A stretch of DNA of 41,605 nucleotides from Chryseosolibacter sp035628595 (lineage in GTDB: Bacteria; Bacteroidota; Bacteroidia; Cytophagales; Cyclobacteriaceae): NCBI GenBank assembly GCA_035628595.1, contig DASPJN010000197.1, positions 1-41,605 on the forward strand. The letters are read 5' to 3'. Below are positions 31,470-39,396 of this stretch, piece after piece. The position numbers and the translations under genes are program-made. The notes below the pieces were generated by a model, which saw nothing but the letters and a program-made list of their open reading frames with translations, searched no databases and was not told the origin of the DNA. Positions within the stretch are counted from its first letter, which is position 1; each line of letters begins with the position of its first letter.

Positions 31470-34400
31470 CTATCGCCTCATCTTATCCTTTCCCAATCCA
31501 ACAGTAAAATCGTCAGGTGTACCCGATACTTTCAGATTCATGAACGCGATCTTTTTCTCCTTATCGATGTATTCAATTTCGTCGACTTGCGTGAGATCGA
31601 CGTCTTCCTGTTTCCTGCTGAACAACGTACTGAACCCAACCTTCGTCACCATTTTCATCGGTACGCGCACGTAGTATTCCATATTCAGATCCAGGCTCTG
31701 TTTGCCGGACATCTGGATGTATCCCAGCGACGAGTTGATATCCATTGAAGGAATATCAAGTACACCATTTGTGAACATCAGTTTGTTTTGCAGTGTGTCA
31801 AAACGAATCAAACGAAGATTCTTATCCTTGAAGTAACTGGCCATTGCCTGCATGGGAGCAAAATCCACCAGCGTACCATCGTAAATGGAAATGTTTAATT
31901 CAGCCTTCGTTTTACTCATGATCGGTACAAGGTTTGGATGAACCTGAACGTAGCTACGGATCAAACCACTTAATCTGCCTTTGATATTTTTATTGATCAC
32001 CACATCCTGGCCGAGATGATCGAGCTTGAACATCATCTTTTCAAGATCAACTGTGTCGACCTGGATGCGGCTCTTGAACCAGATCTTGTCGGGATCGGTA
32101 CCGTTGAAATGACCACGCATGGCGATGGTGCCTTTAGCAACTTTTAATCGCAGTGTATCGACGAAAATGTGTTGATCTTCCTGCATGCGCAGTCGCGCAG
32201 TGACGTCTTTCAGCCAAAGTCTGTTGTATTTTATCTTAGCGATATCGATCTCCGCGTTGAAATCAGAAAATGGAATGATGAAGATGTTGAATGCTTCTGC
32301 GTGTCGTGTAGAGTCAATCGTGGCCACCACGGTTGTCGTGTCGCCGGGTTTGCGTCTTCGTCCTTTTTTCGGTGCAAGATCGTATTGACTCATTTCATCC
32401 GCGTCAAAAAAGTTTGAAGTAAACTTCAGATAGTTCGTGCGCTTCCGCATCTGCCTGTCAAGTCCCGTAAAATATTTAAACGTCAGGTCGAAATCAGTGC
32501 GTCCGATTTTTCCCCTAAGCGTGTCAAGGATAAGTACACGCGCGCCATACTTTAATCCGCCGCTGATACCTTCCAGCTTGAGCTTATGGTCGACCAGGTC
32601 TCCGGTAATGTTGGCGATCTTTGCTTTGGCGAAACGAAAGATGGTATCGTAACGCATATCGATCTTGGTTCGCACCCATGCGTTATCGATCCGTTCGCGC
32701 CGATACCCCCTCGGCAGATATTTGCGAACGTGCCACGGAAGAACATCGCGGATCGCGAAATGTTTGGATTTAAAATCAAATGCGATCTGCGTTTTTCCTT
32801 TTTTGATTTCATCAAACCAGAGTTGGTAATTAATAACCCTTCCGCTGAAATGAAAATCAGAGCTATCGATATGACCCACAAGATTCCGAAGTCGTAACAG
32901 CGTATCATTGATCACGACAGTTGCACTCAGGTCCTTTAGTTTATGTCGATAGACTTTAAATGCGCCATTGAGGTTTGTCAGTTGAAGATTTCCCTTGGGC
33001 AGGGGAGCCGGGTTCAGCAGCTCATGCACAGAAGTTTCAAGCGCAAGACCAATTGAAAAATCGGTGATCTCTTCTTTTGTGTTGTTGGAAAGTGCGGTAT
33101 CGTACGAAAGAAGCTCGGATAATATTAAACGAGTGCTCTTCGCGTTCAATGCGAGCGTAATGGGCTTGTGATGATGACGGAGAAAGGCGCGGATATCACT
33201 AAGGGAGCCGTCAAGGGCAATATCTGAGTCGCCGATCCGCAGTGTTGCAGAGTCAATCGTGACCCTGCCGTTTTCCATATGCGCATGAAGATTCATGTCG
33301 CGGACGGCACGTGGATATCCGGGAATGCGAAATGAAAGATTCTCGACAGACAGCCGGCTTTGAATGCCTTCCTTTAATTTGTTCAAAGACTTCTCAGGTA
33401 CGGTAATATCGTCAAGCTCTTTGAAATCCATGTCGAGCTTAATTTTCCCTGTCATCTGCTTCAGGTCATGGATGCCAAAAAACTCGCCGATAAAATTCAG
33501 CTCGAGCTCTGAACGGATCTGTACCAGCGTTCGCGGTTTGGTAAAGTCACGAACAACAAAGTTACCTTTGAACACACCCTTGTCAGGCCGGGCACTCAGG
33601 TTGATGATCTGGACTTGTGATGTCTTAAGTGAACGTTCAGCGCCATTGGTGAAAAATCCGTTAAACCCAAGTTGGTCAACCTTTTTGTTAGCAGATGTAT
33701 TGTGTATCCACGCGCTGTCGCATCCAAACGCGACTTCAATTAGTGGCATTTGATTTTCGGCGACCTTTCCTTTTACGCGCGCATCGAAGAATATCCGCCC
33801 ATCGTACGTAAAAGGTTTCATTTTCTGCTTTACATCTGCAGGGAGAAATCCGGTCACAAGATTAAAGTCTTGCTGGTCACCGTGAATGCGCAGATTGAGA
33901 TCCGGTTCGCCTGAAAGATCTGCGCCGCCTTCGATCTTGAAACCCGCTTCGTCGACATTGAAAGAGCAGGTGGCAATCTTGAATTTTCCTTTCTTTGGTT
34001 CGTAGCCGGCAGCCAGGTGTAATGATACATTCTTATCATGCAAAAAGGCAGTGTCATTATCCGTTCGGATGTCAAGCTTCATTTCGCTGCTCAACGTTCC
34101 GAGGATTTGCAGGCTGTCGATCTCAAATGACGAAGTGACTTTTGTCAGATAAGTAGCGTATCGCATGCCTGACGCGTAGTCATGAAATAAGATCGAAATG
34201 TCTTTCAGTACAATCTTCTCAAGGTTTACATCAGCAGTTGATGTTGTTTCCGTCTTCTTATGGAGCGTGTCGGTTTTGAATGTCGCGGCCTCTACGATGT
34301 TGACGTTTCCGGCTGTATCCCGCACCAGGTCGATGTATCGATTCTTAACGATCAGCCGACGAACAGTATGGCGTCCGTCGATCAGGTCAGGAATACTGAA

Positions 34401-34697
34401 ACCAGCATAGATCCTTTCGACAGAGAAAAGCGGTTTTTCGGAGCTTCCTTTGTGTGCGTATAGCCGTGCGTTGTGAAGAGCAATAGAGACGTAGGGAAAA
34501 TGTTTGAAAAGCGAGATGCTGCTTTCGTCGATGGCCAGCTCGCCCTTGAGACGCATGTTCACTTCCTTTACGGCGAGCCTGACAAGCTTATCCTGTTGTG
34601 TGCTTAGGATCAGTACGCCGCAAGCACCTACGGCAATAATCACAACAAGTAAAATGACCAATGGTCTAATGATCCATTTCTTAATCCGCGGGTTCAT
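31470..34697 (-). CDS. AsmA family protein
   Basis: This 1075-residue protein has a short basic cytoplasmic end and one N-terminal membrane helix (about 11-31, IIRPLVILLVVIIAVGACGVLI), then a large periplasmic region. The N-terminal pattern (ELAIDESSISLFKHFPYVSIALHNARLY) is typical of AsmA. Repeated beta segments run through the chain, and an AsmA_2-like C-terminal part (LSGLIRSYVQVHPNLVPIMSKTKAELNISIYDGTLVDFAPMQAM) follows. AsmA-like proteins form long grooves for lipid movement between membranes in proteobacteria, and this one is plausibly a lipid-transport or outer-membrane assembly factor. A -7 box is at 34730-34737. Confidence 0.88.
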   Translation of the reverse strand: MNPRIKKWIIRPLVILLVVIIAVGACGVLILSTQQDKLVRLAVKEVNMRLKGELAIDESSISLFKHFPYVSIALHNARLYAHKGSSEKPLFSVERIYAGFSIPDLIDGRHTVRRLIVKNRYIDLVRDTAGNVNIVEAATFKTDTLHKKTETTSTADVNLEKIVLKDISILFHDYASGMRYATYLTKVTSSFEIDSLQILGTLSSEMKLDIRTDNDTAFLHDKNVSLHLAAGYEPKKGKFKIATCSFNVDEAGFKIEGGADLSGEPDLNLRIHGDQQDFNLVTGFLPADVKQKMKPFTYDGRIFFDARVKGKVAENQMPLIEVAFGCDSAWIHNTSANKKVDQLGFNGFFTNGAERSLKTSQVQIINLSARPDKGVFKGNFVVRDFTKPRTLVQIRSELELNFIGEFFGIHDLKQMTGKIKLDMDFKELDDITVPEKSLNKLKEGIQSRLSVENLSFRIPGYPRAVRDMNLHAHMENGRVTIDSATLRIGDSDIALDGSLSDIRAFLRHHHKPITLALNAKSTRLILSELLSYDTALSNNTKEEITDFSIGLALETSVHELLNPAPLPKGNLQLTNLNGAFKVYRHKLKDLSATVVINDTLLRLRNLVGHIDSSDFHFSGRVINYQLWFDEIKKGKTQIAFDFKSKHFAIRDVLPWHVRKYLPRGYRRERIDNAWVRTKIDMRYDTIFRFAKAKIANITGDLVDHKLKLEGISGGLKYGARVLILDTLRGKIGRTDFDLTFKYFTGLDRQMRKRTNYLKFTSNFFDADEMSQYDLAPKKGRRRKPGDTTTVVATIDSTRHAEAFNIFIIPFSDFNAEIDIAKIKYNRLWLKDVTARLRMQEDQHIFVDTLRLKVAKGTIAMRGHFNGTDPDKIWFKSRIQVDTVDLEKMMFKLDHLGQDVVINKNIKGRLSGLIRSYVQVHPNLVPIMSKTKAELNISIYDGTLVDFAPMQAMASYFKDKNLRLIRFDTLQNKLMFTNGVLDIPSMDINSSLGYIQMSGKQSLDLNMEYYVRVPMKMVTKVGFSTLFSRKQEDVDLTQVDEIEYIDKEKKIAFMNLKVSGTPDDFTVGLGKDKMRR

Positions 34698-34729
34698 ACG
34701 GCAGGTCGATTAAAGCAAACTTTGACTGT

Positions 34730-34737
34730 CAAAGGTA
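34730..34737 (-). promoter_or_regulatory. Candidate -7 box for the AsmA-like gene (TACCTTTG)
   Basis: The complement reads TACCTTTG, an exact TAnnTTTG, 32 bases upstream of the ATG at 34697. No TTG is at the expected distance. Confidence 0.45.
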
Positions 34738-34907
34738 CAAAAAGTTAATCAGCTTGATCTTTGTTTACGGTTCAATTACGACAGCTTTTCTAGAGAGAAT
34801 AAGCGAGCTGTGCTCAGATAAAGTAGGTGATGCCGTTTCAGCAGCCATTTGCCTCATTTCCTCAAACTATTTAACTTAGGGCAATACCTAACCTAACCTC
34901 TTAGTAT

Positions 34908-35654
34908 ATGAAACCCCAGCATGTTTTTCTCGCCCTTTCGTGTTTTCTTTTTTCGCATTGTGACGACGAGAAGGATGCCGAGCCTACGACAAACGAGGTA
35001 CCGGCTGTTTTCGAAAAGTTTTATGGCGCTACTGATATGTATGTTGAAGGTGATTACATCGTGATCAAGTCCACCGCCGTACCCGATCACAAGAGCCCTT
35101 ATTTTGAAGGTACAGAGTGGGAGTCAACGATGTGGATTGCTGATACGCGCCCTGGATTCCAGCAGGCGCCGAACAATAAAGTTTCCTCTATCAACTTTAC
35201 TTTTAAAATTCCGAAAACTCCTACCGAGTCTGCAAACAAAACGCCCCTCGGAACAGCGACAATTGGTGTTGCTGTGAATGGCGTGCCGTTGTTTAATCAG
35301 TACGCCGCGGGACAAGTACCGATCACAACCAACTCGATGGAGTATCTTTCCTTCGATCTTTACGGAGGCCATCCAACGCCTTTCCATGAATATCATTATC
35401 ATATCGAGCCAAATTATATTACCGACAATGAAGGACGCGATGCGCTTGTAGGATTTCTTCTTGACGGGTTTCCAGTATATGGACCCGAGGAAGATGGTGA
35501 GATCCTGACCAGCAATGACCTCGATGTTTATCATGGTCATTCGCATGCAACCGCAGACTACCCCGACGGTATTTACCATTATCATATTACTGCTGATTCA
35601 CCTTACATAAACGGAAATGGTTACTTCGGCGTGCCGGGCACCTGGTCGAAATAG
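34908..35654 (+). CDS. YHYH-domain lipoprotein
   Basis: This 248-residue protein starts with a signal ending FLFSHC (Cys18) followed by DDEKDAEP, so it is probably a surface lipoprotein. The YHYH-domain signature is present twice: HEYHYHIEP at about residues 163-171 and GIYHYHIT near the end. VGFLLDGFPVYGPEEDGE is the segment between them. YHYH proteins occur widely and their function is not established; the His-rich pattern could bind metal. It is the first gene of a rightward unit with a MORN-like protein and an SCO protein. The coding part overlaps the next gene by 38 bases. Confidence 0.85.
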   Translation: MKPQHVFLALSCFLFSHCDDEKDAEPTTNEVPAVFEKFYGATDMYVEGDYIVIKSTAVPDHKSPYFEGTEWESTMWIADTRPGFQQAPNNKVSSINFTFKIPKTPTESANKTPLGTATIGVAVNGVPLFNQYAAGQVPITTNSMEYLSFDLYGGHPTPFHEYHYHIEPNYITDNEGRDALVGFLLDGFPVYGPEEDGEILTSNDLDVYHGHSHATADYPDGIYHYHITADSPYINGNGYFGVPGTWSK

Positions 35655-36204
35655 TGTTGGCTGGATTTGTTTGATTCTAATTGCAGCGTGTACAACCCGC
35701 GAAAGTGCTGTGATGTACAACGCCAGCGACTTTGAAATCTACACGAAGGGCGGTATAACAACAATCGCTGGCAAGCCGGCGAACGGAATTGTGTTTACGC
35801 TTTATGAATCGGGTGATACATCTGCCATCGCATCCTACCGGAACGGAAAACTTCATGGCTGGAGCCGTGACTTCTACCCGGGTAAAAAATTGAAATCGAT
35901 GCGCTATTATACCGATGGATGGAAACAGCGTGTTCACAAGGGATGGTTCGAGGATGGACGTCAGCATTTTGTATATGTCTTCAAAGACGACATGTTCCAT
36001 GGCAATCAACGCGAATGGTTGAGTAACGGAATGATGTATTCCGATCTTAATTACGAGAATGGACAGGAGTCAGGCGCGCAACGCGTCTGGTACCCGAATG
36101 GTAAGATTAAAACGAATTATATCATACAAAATAACAGGCGTTATGGTTTGCTCGGCACGAAGAATTGTATCAATGCGACGGATAGCGTTTTTGCTGTGCG
36201 CTGA
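35617..36204 (+). CDS. MORN-repeat-like lipoprotein
   Basis: This 195-residue protein has a basic start, a hydrophobic core and a lipobox at IAAC (Cys25). The ATG at 35617 lies inside the preceding YHYH gene, and no later start would keep the whole signal peptide. From about residue 60 it shows repeated G-x-(W/Y)-x-x-(W/Y)-x-x-(D/N)-G units (YESGDTSAIASYRNGKLHGWSRDFYPGKKL, HKGWFEDGRQHFVYVFKDDMFHGNQREWLSNGMM, NGQESGAQRVWYPNGKIK), like the MORN/YwqK group. In other bacteria such repeats appear in proteins of unclear role. It overlaps both neighbours, by 38 and 32 bases. Confidence 0.78.
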   Translation: MVTSACRAPGRNSVGWICLILIAACTTRESAVMYNASDFEIYTKGGITTIAGKPANGIVFTLYESGDTSAIASYRNGKLHGWSRDFYPGKKLKSMRYYTDGWKQRVHKGWFEDGRQHFVYVFKDDMFHGNQREWLSNGMMYSDLNYENGQESGAQRVWYPNGKIKTNYIIQNNRRYGLLGTKNCINATDSVFAVR

Positions 36205-36799
36205 ATTTTTTCTTGTTGCGTGCGGATCGAAAGAGGATTCGCTTCCATATTATAATACGCCAGCATTTGATCCGCTTTTTGTTGCTGACGATGAAGTAAC
36301 CGAAAAGATCCCGCATGTGATCGACGACTTCTCACTTACAGATCAGCATGGTAGTGCAATCACGCAGAAGGACGTAGAGGGAAAAGTGCATGTCGCTAAT
36401 TTTATTTTTACCAGTTGCGGCAGCATTTGTCCGAAGATGACGAACAACATGAAAAAGATAAGCCATGCATTTGACGATAATGTAAATGTCGTATTGCTAT
36501 CATATAGTGTGACTCCGTGGATCGACAGTGTCGCGCGATTGCGCGAGTATGCGGAAGTAAATGACATAGCCAATCCTAACTGGCACCTCCTTACGGGAAA
36601 TAAATCGAAGATCTATAACCTTGCCAGAACATCATATTTCGCCGAGGAGGATCTCGGCTTTACAAAGGACAGCACTGAATTTCTTCATACAGAACATTTT
36701 ATCCTTGTTGATAAAAACAGGCGAATTCGCGGAATTTATAATGGAACACTTCAGCTGGAGATCACTCAGCTTATAAAAGACATTGAAAGTCTTCTTTAG
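36173..36799 (+). CDS. SCO1/SenC family lipoprotein
   Basis: The ATG at 36173 gives 208 residues with a lipobox LVAC (Cys17) followed by GSKEDS; longer frames would begin inside the MORN gene and do not fit. The thioredoxin-like domain has FIFTSCGSICPKM with the CxxxC copper-binding pair, Cys82 and Cys86. The third copper ligand His is expected in TEFLHTEHFILVDKN, most likely His175. SCO proteins deliver copper to the CuA site of cytochrome oxidase or act as thiol reductants. The start overlaps the upstream gene by 32 bases. No cytochrome oxidase gene is in the window, so the target is not shown. Confidence 0.9.
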   Translation: MRRIAFLLCAEFFLVACGSKEDSLPYYNTPAFDPLFVADDEVTEKIPHVIDDFSLTDQHGSAITQKDVEGKVHVANFIFTSCGSICPKMTNNMKKISHAFDDNVNVVLLSYSVTPWIDSVARLREYAEVNDIANPNWHLLTGNKSKIYNLARTSYFAEEDLGFTKDSTEFLHTEHFILVDKNRRIRGIYNGTLQLEITQLIKDIESLL

Positions 36800-36875
36800 C
36801 TGGCAGCAACATTGAAAAAAATCATCTGATCGTGTAACCATTCGCGATTACTTCGGTTTCCGTTAAAACTTGCCT

Positions 36876-39266
36876 ATGTTAAAAAGCTATCTCATCGCAG
36901 CATTGAGAAATTTCGGCAGAAATAAGCTCAATACGTTCATTAATGTTTTTGGTCTGAGTATTGGTCTCGCTGTTTCGGTACTGGCAATCGCCTTTTTTCT
37001 GGATGAAACTTCGTTTGATAACTTTCACAGCAAGGCTCACCAGATTTATAGGTTAAACAAAGTTGTCAACGAAACAAATGGTTCAACGTCACTAACTGCT
37101 GAGACCTCAGGAATGATGGGACCCACCATCGTAACAGAACTCCCTGGAGTGCTGGCCAGTGTTCGATATGCTCCGCGCAACAATGTGGTTTGGAGTTACA
37201 AAGCGAACAACGTACCTGTTGTTGATGGCATGTCCATTTTTGTTGATAGTACCTTTTTCAACCTGTTTGATTTTACTTTTCTGCATGGAGATAGTCAATC
37301 AGCGCTCGTACGTCCGCTTACGACCGTTTTGACCGAAGGCCTGGCGCAACGGTTGTTTGGCCAGGAAGACCCCGTCGGAAAAGTGATCAAGGGGCCAAAT
37401 GATTTTGATTTTGAAGTCACTGGTGTCGTTACCAATCCACCACGCAACTCACATATTCAGTTTGAAGCGCTTATGTCGTGGTCGACAACATTGCCCGACA
37501 CCGGCCCCATTCCAATGACATACCTCAACAACTGGATCTCGCAGGCATTGACGACCTACATTCTTTTGGATGAAAATGCTAATGTAGCAGCGCTCCAGCA
37601 GCAATTGAAATCATTTTTATTTCGTCATCTTCCTGAACGGGCCGAAAAATACTACTTGTACCTTCAGCCCCTTGATAAGCTTTACCTATCCGGAAGTGAA
37701 GTTGGACGCCATCGGATGGCGAAAGCTGGAAGTCGGCAGTTCATTTATACGTTTGGCGCAATTGCCTGTCTTACACTGATTGTTGCTTGCATAAACTTCA
37801 TTAACATCACGACTGCGCGCTCTACACGGCGTGTAAGAGAGGTTGGAATGAGGAAAACATTGGGTGCAACAAAAATTCAACTCATCAATCAGTTTATTGG
37901 CGAAGCATTCGTCATGATGATCATCGCGGCATCGGTCGCCGTGGGGATTGCATACCTGGCGCTTCCATGGTTTAATGAACTCACGGCGAGAAATATTCCT
38001 TTTCAGATTATGCTTACGCCGATGGTGGTCGGCAGCTTTTTGCTCCTCGTTATTATTGTCACGCTTCTGGCTGGATTTTATCCCGCCTTCGCAATGGCGC
38101 AGGCACGGACGGCGGAGGTTTTAAAAAGCAACCAGCGACTAACGTTATCTGGAACAAAAGGACGATACGTGCTTGTTACGTTCCAATTTCTGATCACGAT
38201 CATGATGATTACGGGTACCCGGGTAATATACAAGCAATCAGAATTCTTATTAACCAAAGATCTTAATTTCAACAAGGGACAAGTATTCACAATTCCCCTT
38301 ACGCCATCCGTGTCTCAGCAGGTTCAGGTGTATAAGCAAGAAATTCTGAAACACCCTTCTGTGCAACATGCTTCTGTTACCCAATTCGCTGTGGGTGGTG
38401 GCGTATCAAGTACTTATGTTATTCCGGAAGGCTTTCCGCCCGACGAGATAGAGATTCGGATGTTTCCGGTGGATGCTGCTTTTGGTCAGACTTATGGACT
38501 CGAAATGGCAGCTGGCCGTTTTTTCGATGAACGACTCGCCTCGGATTCAAATGCAGTTATTATAAACGAAGCACTTGTACAAAAACTCGGATGGTCGGAT
38601 GCGATAAATAAAACAATAAAATTCCGGGAAGACGGCCCTGCATATCCTGTCATCGGCGTTGTGGAGGATTTTCATTATCGTGCTTTATACGACCCGATCG
38701 AGCCGCTTGTCATGTGGATCTCTGACCAATATCACCATAATATTGCCGTGAGGTTTTCCGGGAATCCATCGTCGCTTATTGCTTTCGCACAGGATAAGTG
38801 GCAACTATTCGAAAACCGTTACCCATTTAAGTACACGTTTGCCGATGATTCGTTTGCGCGGGCTTATGCAAGTGAAGAAAGACTGTTTCGCACCTTCATG
38901 ACATTTGCAGCCATCAGTATTATTGTTGCCTGTCTTGGATTGTACGGGTTGGTTTCATTTTTACTTGAGCAGCGAATAAAAGAATTCGGTATAAGGAAAG
39001 TTCTCGGCGCTACCTTGTCTCAATTGAATTTTTTAATCCTGAATAAGTTTATCCTCATGGTGGCGATCGCCGGAGTGCTGGCTACTCCCATAGTGCTTAT
39101 GCTGGGTAATGAATGGTTGAGTAAGTTTGCGTATCGTGTCACCTTATCGACCGGAGTTGTTGTCAGTGCAGTCATCGCTACGCTGGCAGTATGCTGCCTG
39201 GCGGTAAGCGTTCAGGTGTTCAAAGTGGGTTACAAAAATCTGATTGATGCGTTGAAGTCGGAATAA
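36876..39266 (+). CDS. FtsX/MacB-type ABC transporter permease
   Basis: The ATG at 36876 gives 796 residues; a TTG two codons earlier is unlikely. It has MLKSYLIAALRNFGRNKLNTFINVFGLSIGLA, the classic start of Bacteroidota MacB-like permeases, then a large periplasmic domain (about 45-275). Three helices follow with ITTARSTRRVREVGMRKTLGATKIQLINQFIGEAF, then a second periplasmic domain. The last three helices contain EQRIKEFGIRKVLGATLSQL. The two GxRKxLGA motifs are the FtsX-domain contacts to the ATPase. It is a full-length double-FtsX form of the kind that exports lipoproteins, antimicrobials or peptides. No ATPase gene is next to it. It ends close to a shared terminator. Confidence 0.92.
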   Translation: MLKSYLIAALRNFGRNKLNTFINVFGLSIGLAVSVLAIAFFLDETSFDNFHSKAHQIYRLNKVVNETNGSTSLTAETSGMMGPTIVTELPGVLASVRYAPRNNVVWSYKANNVPVVDGMSIFVDSTFFNLFDFTFLHGDSQSALVRPLTTVLTEGLAQRLFGQEDPVGKVIKGPNDFDFEVTGVVTNPPRNSHIQFEALMSWSTTLPDTGPIPMTYLNNWISQALTTYILLDENANVAALQQQLKSFLFRHLPERAEKYYLYLQPLDKLYLSGSEVGRHRMAKAGSRQFIYTFGAIACLTLIVACINFINITTARSTRRVREVGMRKTLGATKIQLINQFIGEAFVMMIIAASVAVGIAYLALPWFNELTARNIPFQIMLTPMVVGSFLLLVIIVTLLAGFYPAFAMAQARTAEVLKSNQRLTLSGTKGRYVLVTFQFLITIMMITGTRVIYKQSEFLLTKDLNFNKGQVFTIPLTPSVSQQVQVYKQEILKHPSVQHASVTQFAVGGGVSSTYVIPEGFPPDEIEIRMFPVDAAFGQTYGLEMAAGRFFDERLASDSNAVIINEALVQKLGWSDAINKTIKFREDGPAYPVIGVVEDFHYRALYDPIEPLVMWISDQYHHNIAVRFSGNPSSLIAFAQDKWQLFENRYPFKYTFADDSFARAYASEERLFRTFMTFAAISIIVACLGLYGLVSFLLEQRIKEFGIRKVLGATLSQLNFLILNKFILMVAIAGVLATPIVLMLGNEWLSKFAYRVTLSTGVVVSAVIATLAVCCLAVSVQVFKVGYKNLIDALKSE

Positions 39267-39358
39267 GTGGTGGTAGTGAATGCTGGATGCAGAAAATGAC
39301 TTAGCAAGTGATCTGCTGTGATGAAAAGCGATTATTGGTTTGTGAAGTTGATATAAAA

Positions 39359-39384
39359 TATAAAGGGGCGATGGCCCCTTTATA
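39359..39384. terminator. Bidirectional intrinsic terminator
   Basis: An 11-bp perfect stem (TATAAAGGGGC with GCCCCTTTATA) closes on GATG. Weak T-rich or A-rich tails flank it. It lies between the convergent permease and the DUF3857-like gene. Confidence 0.85.
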
Positions 39385-39396
39385 ATTATCAATAAA

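Noticed and set aside
35124..35585. 153-codon complement frame within the YHYH gene
   Set aside because: It shadows a gene with clear family motifs and a lipoprotein signal.
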